23,685 bases of DNA from an uncultured Bacteroidales bacterium (GTDB lineage Bacteria; Bacteroidota; Bacteroidia; Bacteroidales; Paludibacteraceae), in NCBI GenBank assembly GCA_937907165.1, contig CALCUH010000198.1:1-23685 (forward strand), written 5' to 3'. A model generated the notes under the pieces. The model did not search any database and was not told the origin of the DNA. It saw only the letters and a program-made list of their open reading frames with translations. Positions 6,944-13,354 of this stretch are shown here, piece after piece (position 1 is the first letter of the stretch; every line of letters starts with the position of its first letter). The translations under genes were made by a program, and so were the position numbers.

Positions 6944-7671
6944 CAAATTTATTTGTAACGCTGTCATCTATTACTGTTGGTAGCACCGACGAATATACAT
7001 CTGGAGCAGAACATGCATTCCAGGTGCAATTCAATTTTAGTCAAGAGTGGGATGGCTTAACCAAGCTTGTTACTTTTAAAGCCGCCGACGCAATTGTAAG
7101 TCAAATTATAGAAAACGACAAGTGTTTCATACCGCACGAGGTCCTAATGCCAAAGCAGGACTTGTGGGTTGGGGTTTTAGGCACAAAGGATGAAAATGTC
7201 GTTCTTCCGACAGTATGGAAAAAACTACGAACCGTTTCTTATGGAATTGTAGAAGGCGCTTTCCCTGCTGACCCGACTCCATCTCAATATCAGCAAATTT
7301 TGAATATTGCGCAGACAGCTCTTCAGCCCTCTGCCTTAGACCCTTACCGCACGGCAACGCAACAGGACCTTATTGACATAGAAAAAATCGATAAATCCGC
7401 GCAGGCGCCAAAGACCGCAGAACAGACCGAAGCCGTCGGAATCGATGAAAACGGTCGACTGTGGAGTAAGACGGGCGGTGGCGGGGCTTCTGATTGGAGT
7501 ATGATAACGAATAAGCCGTTTGATAGCATTGGTGAAAATCTAAAAGTAGTCAACGGCGTGCTGAGCGTAGACACAGCGCCAAATGTCGAAAAAGATAATA
7601 CGAAACCTATAACTTCAGCAGCTGTATTTGTTGAAGTTGGGAACATAAATACGCTTTTGGCTTTAATATAA
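6940..7671 (+). CDS. Baseplate upper protein / tail fibre with BppU-like N-terminus
   Basis: Residues 1-120 carry FQVQFNFSQEWDGLTKLVTF, CFIPHEVLMP and a PTPSQYQQIL segment, the pattern of N-terminal domains that anchor receptor-binding proteins to the baseplate in Bacillota siphophages (BppU-type). A single diverged copy of the KSAQA module follows (about 148-175), then GASDWSMITNKPFDSIG. The C-terminus is DNTKPITSAAVF.EVGNINTLLA, a conserved ending among phage fibres. The start has a near-perfect AGGAGGTGAT site and overlaps the previous stop (ATGA). The role is inferred as the structural base of the second fibre cluster. Confidence 0.7.
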   Translation: MTNLFVTLSSITVGSTDEYTSGAEHAFQVQFNFSQEWDGLTKLVTFKAADAIVSQIIENDKCFIPHEVLMPKQDLWVGVLGTKDENVVLPTVWKKLRTVSYGIVEGAFPADPTPSQYQQILNIAQTALQPSALDPYRTATQQDLIDIEKIDKSAQAPKTAEQTEAVGIDENGRLWSKTGGGGASDWSMITNKPFDSIGENLKVVNGVLSVDTAPNVEKDNTKPITSAAVFVEVGNINTLLALI

Positions 7672-7684
7672 AGGAGGATAAAAA

Positions 7685-8566
7685 ATGGCGATTTCCAATG
7701 AAATAACAAGAATTACATCTGATAGAAATACTATTAGAAATAAACTTGTAAACTTAGGATTGGCGCAAAGCGCGGACAATCTCGATACTCTCGCTACGGC
7801 TATTGATGGGATTGCGAACAGAGGGACTCCGTCAGCGGAAGTTCACGAAGGTGAAAGCTATACAATTCAGCCTGGGTATTATGCTGGCGGCTCAGTGTCT
7901 GGTGTTTCTGGTGGCGGAAATTACAATTTGCAGAGTAAAACCGTAACTCCAACAAAGTCGCAACAGAGCATTGCTCCAGACACCGGCTTTTATGGTCTAT
8001 CGAGTGTAACGGTCAATGCTATTCCGAATACTTATCAAGATGTTTCCGCAGTAACGGCAACTGCATCTGACGTTCTTGCTAACAAAACCATTGTGACATC
8101 GAGCGGACAGACCATTGCTGGTACAATGCCAAATAATGGTGCTGTTAGCGCTTCGCTTGACACTGGAACGACATTATATACAATACCTGCTGGCTATCAC
8201 GATGGAACAGGAAGTGTTTCTGTAGTTACAGAAACGAAAACGGTAACCCCCTCGACTTCACAGCAGAAGATAGAGCCATCAAATGGCAAAGTGCTTTCGG
8301 AGGTAACTGTTAGTGCTATTCCTGTAATTTATGGCGACGCAACAGATGCGGATGCTGTTGCCTCAAACATTCTCGCAGCGAAAAAAGCTGTGGTTAATGT
8401 TGATGGTAGTGCGACGCTTGTAACAGGAACGATGACAAATAATGGAAGTACGAGCGGTTCTTTTGACGGGCTTTCTACATTATCCTATACAATTCCAGCT
8501 GGATATACAAGCGGAGGAACTGTAACATTAACTAATGATATTGAAACAGCTCTTGCCGCGATTTAA
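7685..8566 (+). CDS. Tail fibre protein with tandem TVTP/IPAGYH repeats
   Basis: The 293-residue product starts after AAGGAGGATAAAA. An N-terminal helical segment (ISNEITRITSDRNTIRNKL... LDTLATAIDGI) resembles that of the next gene. The remainder has two to three repeats of KTVTPTKSQQSIAPDTGFYG / LSSVTVNAIP, with intervening VLANKTIVTSSGQTIAGTMPNNG and LYTIPAGYHDGTGSV. Such repeats are typical of Bacillota phage tail-fibre shafts and contain no enzymatic motif. The C-terminal DIETALAAI echoes the NTLLALI ending of the preceding protein, perhaps a shared oligomerisation tip. The function is inferred to be an elongated adhesin. Confidence 0.7.
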   Translation: MAISNEITRITSDRNTIRNKLVNLGLAQSADNLDTLATAIDGIANRGTPSAEVHEGESYTIQPGYYAGGSVSGVSGGGNYNLQSKTVTPTKSQQSIAPDTGFYGLSSVTVNAIPNTYQDVSAVTATASDVLANKTIVTSSGQTIAGTMPNNGAVSASLDTGTTLYTIPAGYHDGTGSVSVVTETKTVTPSTSQQKIEPSNGKVLSEVTVSAIPVIYGDATDADAVASNILAAKKAVVNVDGSATLVTGTMTNNGSTSGSFDGLSTLSYTIPAGYTSGGTVTLTNDIETALAAI

Positions 8567-8577
8567 AGGTGCATAAT

Positions 8578-9708
8578 ATGAGCATTCAAAGCGAGATAAA
8601 TAGAATATCAAGCAATATTACAGACAGTTTTAGCGCTGTTCTTGAAAAAGGCGGCACTTTTTCGATGCCATATAACAGTAATGATCTTTCTAATGCAATT
8701 ATGTCCATTCCAAGCGGCGGAGGCAGCGCCTCTGAGGTTGAATATGGAGTGAACTTTATCGACTATGATGGGAGTATTATTGCTTCGTGGGAATCCGATT
8801 CGGTAGCGATGAAAAGCGAGCTTCCTAATAATCCTACCCGTACGGGTTTAACGTCTCAAGGATGGAACTGGACACTAACAGATATTAAATCATATATATC
8901 AAGTTGTCCAAAAGCTACTATCTTTGTTGGTCAGATATATGCGACGACAAGTGGACTTACAGAAATTGATATTACTGTAACAAAAGTCACGGGATTGACT
9001 GTTACCTGCAACATGGTTGGTAATAAAAATTGGGGAGACGGTGTATCTGATAACTTAAAAAGTCATACTTACACCGATTATGGGAATTACACCATTACTT
9101 GCGACGGAACAGAAATTCCGGCAGGAACAGCAAATTCTGGAGGAATGTTTGGTTCATCGAATGCTAATGTTAATCGCTTTTGGTGTACTGGAATTCGTAT
9201 CGGAAATAGTGTGACAAGCATCGGTACATATGCGTTCAATAACTGTCATTCGCTTGCAAGAATTTTGTTTTCAAACCGTATAACAAGCATCAATGCAAAT
9301 GCTTTTAATAACTGCTACTCAATTGAAAATGTTATACTTCCAAACAGTATAACAGAAGTCGTTAATTCCGCATTTCCCAACTGTTTCTCGCTTGCGAACG
9401 TCTCTCTTTCAAATAGTGTGACGAGTATTGGAAGTACGGCGTTTTACAACTGTTATTCATTGAAAAGTATTACATTCCCGGGTGGAACATCGAGCATTGG
9501 CGGTACTGCTTTTTATAATTGCTATTCTATTACAAAGTACATTTTTGCAACGAATACTTCCGTAACAAGTTTACAAGGGGCCAATGCATTTACTGGTATT
9601 AATGGAATATGCAAGATTATAGTTGCTGATGACCTTTATGATTCATGGAAAACAGCATTAAACTGGACTGGCTACTCAAACTACATCTATAAGGCGTCAG
9701 AAGCGTAA
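8578..9708 (+). CDS. Tail-tip protein with BspA-type leucine-rich repeats
   Basis: I chose the ATG at 8578, seven bases after AAAGGTG; a GTG at 8569 would overlap that site. The 376-residue protein has an N-terminal segment like the previous gene (IQSEINRISSN...), then a mixed region. Residues about 204-330 hold five LRR_5 (BspA-like) repeats such as NSVTSIGTYAFNNCHSLARI and LSNSVTSIGSTAFYNC. The end, IIVADDLYDSWKTALNWTGY, is a common cap after such repeats. BspA-type repeats occur in surface adhesins and phage receptor-binding proteins, so recognition of a host surface protein or glycan is likely. The conserved Asn-Cys pairs line the repeat ladder. Confidence 0.8.
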   Translation: MSIQSEINRISSNITDSFSAVLEKGGTFSMPYNSNDLSNAIMSIPSGGGSASEVEYGVNFIDYDGSIIASWESDSVAMKSELPNNPTRTGLTSQGWNWTLTDIKSYISSCPKATIFVGQIYATTSGLTEIDITVTKVTGLTVTCNMVGNKNWGDGVSDNLKSHTYTDYGNYTITCDGTEIPAGTANSGGMFGSSNANVNRFWCTGIRIGNSVTSIGTYAFNNCHSLARILFSNRITSINANAFNNCYSIENVILPNSITEVVNSAFPNCFSLANVSLSNSVTSIGSTAFYNCYSLKSITFPGGTSSIGGTAFYNCYSITKYIFATNTSVTSLQGANAFTGINGICKIIVADDLYDSWKTALNWTGYSNYIYKASEA

Positions 9709-9891
9709 GATAGAAGCCTCGCTTGCCAACTTAAGCTGCGAAAACCTGCTTCGAATTAAATTCATTTTGTAATAAAATAATATTTATATTGAAAAACTCA
9801 CCTTTAGAACGTAACTATTTTATCGCAAATTTGTGCTGGAGAACTATTTTTGCGATAATTTAGCATATTTCAAAGAAAAGGAGAAAAGACT
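9709..9891. other. 183-bp intergenic region before the holin
   Basis: This is the longest gap between plus-strand genes. It is AT-rich and has no convincing open frame or tRNA. A possible -35 (TTGAAA at 9789) has only a poor -10 at 17 bases, so I do not claim a promoter. It contains the inverted repeat listed separately, and AAAGGAG 7-10 bases before the holin ATG. It likely holds control signals for late lysis expression. Confidence 0.45.
9820..9858. repeat. 10-bp perfect inverted repeat superimposed on a direct repeat
   Basis: TTATCGCAAA at 9820-9829 is repeated inverted as TTTGCGATAA at 9849-9858 with a 19-base spacer. In addition AACTATTTT occurs directly before both arms (9813-9821 and 9842-9850). 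The symmetry and the position about 35 bases before the holin start suggest an operator or an RNA stem in the leader; there is no T-tract. Confidence 0.5.
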
Positions 9892-10284
9892 ATGAAACTG
9901 AAAGTAAGAGGTGCGACCATCGCGCGAATTGGCGCCCTTCTGGTCGTACTCATCAATGAATGCCTTGCCTTATTTGGCAAAGCAGCACTTCCGTTTACAG
10001 AGAGTATGGCTTATCAGGTCATTTCTCTCATCGTTACGATTATCGTTGCTGGTGTTAACGCTTGGTATAATAACGACATCAGTCAGCCTGCACTTATCTG
10101 TGGCAAGATTTTTGACGCAATGGACGACGGTCAGTTGACCGACGATGAGATTGCTGAGATTATCAAAAACGCAGAAGAAGCCGAGGCAAACGGTTATACG
10201 AACGACGCTTTCCTTGTTAGTTTTGCCAATGGCGTACTTAAAAACGCGAAAGAAAAAATTGACAATAAAGTAAATAAGGAATAA
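9892..10284 (+). CDS. Holin, SPP1 family
   Basis: The 130-residue protein starts KLKVRGATIARIGALLVVLIN, matching the SPP1-type holin pattern (LRGATIAR...), and has two membrane segments: about residues 11-30 and 41-60. The second ends at AWYNND. The cytoplasmic tail contains LTDDEIAEIIKNAEEAEANG and a lysine-rich end. It would form membrane lesions late in infection so the endolysin reaches the wall. AAAGGAG precedes the ATG. It is the last plus-strand gene before the bidirectional terminator, and is separated from the endolysin by four to five tail genes. Confidence 0.85.
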   Translation: MKLKVRGATIARIGALLVVLINECLALFGKAALPFTESMAYQVISLIVTIIVAGVNAWYNNDISQPALICGKIFDAMDDGQLTDDEIAEIIKNAEEAEANGYTNDAFLVSFANGVLKNAKEKIDNKVNKE

Positions 10285-10288
10285 AAAA

Positions 10289-10335
10289 AGGCTACCCAAT
10301 CACATTTTGTGTGAAAGGGTAGCCTAATTTTTTTA
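10289..10335. terminator. Bidirectional intrinsic terminator between convergent modules
   Basis: AGGCTACCC (10289-10297) pairs perfectly with GGGTAGCCT (10317-10325). Inside the loop a smaller TCACA/TGTGA stem can form. An A-run at 10283-10289 and a T-run at 10328-10335 flank the stem, so it can stop transcription from both directions, ending both the holin and the dUTPase transcripts. Confidence 0.85.
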
Positions 10336-10770
10336 TTTGGTTCCTGTGCTTCCGAAACCGCCAGATCCGCGGTCTGTATCTTCTAAGTCTTCGACTTCTT
10401 CAAACTTGCAGTTATCATATTTGATAACAACAAGCTGTGCTATGCGCTCGCCAGAGCCTATAATTTGGCTCTGGTTGCTTTCATTTTTGAGGCATACAAG
10501 AATCTCGCCTCTATAATCTGCGTCAATTACGCCTACTTTATTGGCCGGTGCGAGGCCTCTTTTGCATGCTAGCCCGCTTCTTGCGAAGACGAGCCCAACA
10601 TGTCCATCTGGTATCGCGACTGCTATACCGGTATGGATCATCGCCGATTCGCCAGGCTTAATATTTATTGCTCCGGCAGCGACAGAATATAGGTCAGCAC
10701 CAGCAGATAGTTCGGTGCCGTATGTTGGTTCGAGTGCATTTTCATTTAATTTCTTATACTTTAATTTCAT
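10333..10770 (-). CDS. dut: dUTP diphosphatase (dUTPase)
   Basis: This enzyme hydrolyses dUTP to dUMP and pyrophosphate, keeping uracil out of DNA and feeding ThyX. All five motifs of the trimeric dUTPase family are present in order: AGADLYS, RSGLA, GVIDADYRGEI, GERIAQLVV and RGSGGFGSTG. The length, 145 residues, is typical. I use the ATG at 10770, since MKLKYKKL is a usual family start; a GTG at 10779 is better spaced from an AAAGGA at about 10784-10789 and could be the real start, adding three residues. It is the last gene of the minus-strand module and its stop abuts the shared terminator. Confidence 0.95.
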   Translation of the reverse strand: MKLKYKKLNENALEPTYGTELSAGADLYSVAAGAINIKPGESAMIHTGIAVAIPDGHVGLVFARSGLACKRGLAPANKVGVIDADYRGEILVCLKNESNQSQIIGSGERIAQLVVIKYDNCKFEEVEDLEDTDRGSGGFGSTGTK

Positions 10771-10790
10771 TGTCTTCACACACAATCCTT

Positions 10791-10991
10791 TTAATCCTCT
10801 TTCGTTAAAACATATAGTTGACAGTGACACATGCCAGGAGTTTCATTTTCTATCATATCTCGAAACTCTTTGCACATACACTTCGTGTCGTCGTTATGAA
10901 CAAGGCGGCACGGGCAATAATGCCCGTTTGCCGCAAGTTGTTCTCTGATTTTCTTAACGACTTTCTTGTCCGGGTTAAGAGTAATCTTCAT
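10791..10991 (-). CDS. Ferredoxin:thioredoxin reductase catalytic-subunit-like iron-sulfur protein
   Basis: The 66-residue protein carries three Cys-x-Cys pairs, CPC (26-28), CMC (38-40) and CHC (55-57). This is the order of the FTR catalytic beta chain, in which four cysteines hold a [4Fe-4S] cluster and two form a redox-active disulfide. The spacers here are 9 and 14 residues, shorter then longer than the classical 16 and 8 of plant/cyanobacterial FTR. It begins NPDKKVVKKIREQLAANGHY, as in small bacterial relatives. It starts just after the nrdD stop with AAGGAA as ribosome binding site. By context it probably passes ferredoxin electrons to a thiol protein that serves NrdD; that link is inference. 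Confidence 0.8.
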   Translation of the reverse strand: MKITLNPDKKVVKKIREQLAANGHYCPCRLVHNDDTKCMCKEFRDMIENETPGMCHCQLYVLTKED

Positions 10992-10993
10992 TT

Positions 10994-12400
10994 TTATTCC
11001 TTAATTACGTATTCTTTTCTGTTTTCAAACTCGGCTATTTTACCGTCATTCCAGTTTTTGACGGGTCGATAATAACCGGTAATTCTGCTATAAACCTCTG
11101 TCTCTTCGCCGCAATCAGGACATTTATATACTTCGCCTTGTATGTAACCGTGGTCGTGACAAACCGAATACGTCGGTGAAATCGTATAATATGGCAGATG
11201 ATAATTTTCTGCAATCTTTCTTACGAGCGCTGCCGCAGACTTCCAAGAAGGAAGCTTTTCCCCGAGGAATGCGTGGAAGACCGTGCCGGAAGTGTACAAT
11301 GTTTGTAGCCCGTCTTGGATATCAAGAGCGGAAAAAATGTCATCCGTGTAGCTCACCGGCAGGTTAGTGCTGTTCGTATAATACGGCTTGTTGTTACCAT
11401 TACCTCTCGCAGTAATAATATCTGGATATCTTTCAATATCGTGTTTCGCGAGGCGATATGCCGTGGATTCACAAGGAGTTGACTCGAGGTTAAATAAATC
11501 TCCATACTGCTCCTGATAATCAGATAGACGTTCTCTCATGTGAAGAAGAACCTTGCGAGAAAATTCCGTAGCAACTGGATTGGAAATGTCTACGCCAATC
11601 CACTTTGCGTTGAGGCACGCTTCGTTCATACCGACAAGCCCGAGGGTAGAGAAGTGATTGCGGAACGAGCCTAGGTAACGCTTCGTGTACGGGTATAGAC
11701 CACGCTCGAGATACTCCGTGATTGTTTTTCTCTTGATATCAAGAGAACGAGCAGACAAATCCATAATTGCATCGAGACGCTCGAAGAATTCCTCCTCATT
11801 TGCGGAAAGATATGCGATTCGTGGCATATTGATTGTAACAACTCCAATAGAACCAGTCGACTCGCCTGAGCCAAAATAACCGCCGGATTTCTTGCGGAGT
11901 TCGCGAAGGTCGAGACGGAGGCGGCAGCACATCGAACGTATGTCTGAAGGTTCCATATCGGAGTTTACATAATTCGAGAAATACGGCGTTCCATACTTTG
12001 CTGTCATTTCGAATAAGAGTCTGTTGTTCTCGGTTTCAGACCAGTCGAAATCTTTAGTGATAGAATAAGTTGGAATTGGATACTGGAAGCCACGTCCATT
12101 GGCGTCTCCTTCGATCATTATTTCAAGGAATGCCTTATTGACCATATCCATCTCTGACTTGCAGTCTTTGTAACAGAAGTCCATCTCTTTTCCGCTTACT
12201 ATGCACTTCTTGTTAGCTAAGTCTGCCGGGACAGTCCAGTCTAGTGTGATATTCGTAAACGGTGCCTGTGTCCCCCACCTCGATGGAGTGTTGACTCCGT
12301 AAACAAAACTTTGAATGCACTGTTTTACTTCTTTATATGTAAGGTTATCGGCACGAACAAACGGTGCTAAATAAGTGTCGAAACTTGAAAATGCTTGTGC
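10994..12400 (-). CDS. nrdD: Anaerobic (class III) ribonucleotide reductase, exon 2
   Basis: This exon encodes the C-terminal 468 residues of NrdD, which makes deoxyribonucleotides by a glycyl-radical mechanism. Visible landmarks are VYGVNTPSRWGTQAPFTN, MCCRLRLDLREL (probably the loop with the thiyl cysteine, Cys290 in T4), TGSIGVVTINMPRI and GLVGMNEAC. At the end lie a zinc-site-like C..H..(C)PDC cluster and the glycyl radical motif SRITGYYRP near the C-terminus. Its first codons, AQAFSSFDTYL, continue exactly from NEWAG at the end of exon 1, giving a mature protein of about 591 residues after intron and intein removal. No ATP-cone is present. The in-frame ATG at 12403 belongs to the intron end. 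No activase gene nrdG is in this window. Confidence 0.9.
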   Translation of the reverse strand, partial: AQAFSSFDTYLAPFVRADNLTYKEVKQCIQSFVYGVNTPSRWGTQAPFTNITLDWTVPADLANKKCIVSGKEMDFCYKDCKSEMDMVNKAFLEIMIEGDANGRGFQYPIPTYSITKDFDWSETENNRLLFEMTAKYGTPYFSNYVNSDMEPSDIRSMCCRLRLDLRELRKKSGGYFGSGESTGSIGVVTINMPRIAYLSANEEEFFERLDAIMDLSARSLDIKRKTITEYLERGLYPYTKRYLGSFRNHFSTLGLVGMNEACLNAKWIGVDISNPVATEFSRKVLLHMRERLSDYQEQYGDLFNLESTPCESTAYRLAKHDIERYPDIITARGNGNNKPYYTNSTNLPVSYTDDIFSALDIQDGLQTLYTSGTVFHAFLGEKLPSWKSAAALVRKIAENYHLPYYTISPTYSVCHDHGYIQGEVYKCPDCGEETEVYSRITGYYRPVKNWNDGKIAEFENRKEYVIKE

Positions 12401-13354
12401 CATTACTACCCCCAGTTTCCTGGTACTTTAACACCAACCGAATTGGTGGGATTAGACTATCTCTTCATAAGAAAATTGCCATCCGCCGCATACTGTCTTT
12501 TTTCGAAGATGCAGCGCGTCTTGTATTCTTTGCCTTGGTATGTTATGTTTGCGAGCAAAGTCGTTTATGTTTGAATCTATGTATAATGTCCCAGACGGAG
12601 ACAATCCAAAAAACTCTTTTTGCTGCCCATCTTGTATTTTGTTATTTTGTTCCTTTGACACCCACAGGCATGTCTCTGGCGAATACACCTTTTTATCAAT
12701 GTATCTTTGCTTTATATCCTTATCAAGAACAATGAGGCCATCCAAAAAATTTTTTTCATTAAATCCATCTACGCTTTTGCATGTATTATAAAAGTTTTCA
12801 AATACAAGCCATTCTTCGCAAACCTCAACATTTTTGTATGCGTTATAGCGTTTGTTGTTTTTATTGTAACATCTATTTATCATGTCATGCCACACAGAAT
12901 AGTAAGGTTTATAATGTCCTTTTGTTTTTATGTTACCTGTGCATGCTACCCCACAGACAAGTTTGGCATAAGGGTCTCTTATGCAGCCTGTCTCAATCCA
13001 ACAGGCTCTGAACTCTTTCACGGTTCCAGTATTTAAGAACCTCACGCTTGCCTTATCTTTATTTATTCCTAAAACTACAACGCTTCCGCAATTGTGTGTT
13101 TGATATATACTTCCAATATTCATTTTGTTCCTTTCTTATGTCGGGCACTTCGAGTAAAGAATCTCACTTACTCTACGTTAAAAACTAGTCGTTACACCTT
13201 CTTCTATTGAAGCTTGGCACGGTATTGTCTTTTATGTATAAGCGCAAAAAGAGCTATTACACAGTCAGAGTTTCGCCGTTAGCCGAATACTATTCGACAC
13301 CGCATTGTTATGCGTTCACCCGATATTTAGTCGGCTGGCTCACATTGTATTTTT
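12401..13354 (-). ncRNA. Group I self-splicing intron in nrdD (954 nt, with endonuclease gene)
   Basis: The intron lies between codons for NEWAG and AQAFSS, which are contiguous in intron-less NrdD. Core elements on the minus strand: P1, the exon end GGCTGGC (13361-13355) with GCCAGCC (13339-13333); hairpins CGCAT/ATGCG (13314-13301) and CGAAT/ATTCG (13296-13284). P and Q strands, AACGGCGAAAC (about 13280-13270) and AATACCGTGCCAAGC (13226-13212), pair as ACGG/CCGT in P4. R is TAACGACTAG (about 13194-13185), a P8-like GAGTAA/TTACTC hairpin follows, and S is AGATAGTCT (12462-12454), with GACTA/TAGTC as P7. A CACCAA/TTGGTG hairpin and a GAAA-capped CCAG/CTGG hairpin precede the terminal G. The 5' exon ends in C, not the usual U. 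Confidence 0.88.
12452..13123 (-). CDS. Intron-encoded putative homing endonuclease (HNH/AP2-like family)
   Basis: The 223-residue protein has the phage endonuclease pattern YYSVWHDMINRCYN ... VCEEWLVFENF ... LDKDI ... YSPETCLWVSKEQNN. This parallels the better-known W..M..RC....YGGRGI.VC.EW..F and DRID..G.YSPENCRW form. A C-terminal helix-turn-helix module (INDFARKHNIPRQRIQDAL ... GGWQF) resembles DNA-binding modules of homing nucleases. I do not see a canonical HNH triad, so catalytic class is tentative. AAAGGA precedes the ATG. Its last codons (YEEIV-stop) encode the P7 3' strand of the host intron, so translation to the end would disturb the ribozyme core. It would spread the intron into intron-less nrdD. 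Confidence 0.75.
   Translation of the reverse strand: MNIGSIYQTHNCGSVVVLGINKDKASVRFLNTGTVKEFRACWIETGCIRDPYAKLVCGVACTGNIKTKGHYKPYYSVWHDMINRCYNKNNKRYNAYKNVEVCEEWLVFENFYNTCKSVDGFNEKNFLDGLIVLDKDIKQRYIDKKVYSPETCLWVSKEQNNKIQDGQQKEFFGLSPSGTLYIDSNINDFARKHNIPRQRIQDALHLRKKTVCGGWQFSYEEIV

Noticed and set aside
9789..9818. Sigma-70-type promoter upstream of the holin
   Set aside because: TTGAAA is present but the hexamer at proper spacing (TAACTA) is a poor -10, so the evidence is too weak to annotate.
12364..13036. Overlapping plus-strand open frames opposite the nrdD intron and its endonuclease
   Set aside because: They are cysteine- and aromatic-rich products of the opposite strand of an AT-rich gene, with no plausible start sites; the minus-strand intron and ORF explain the region.
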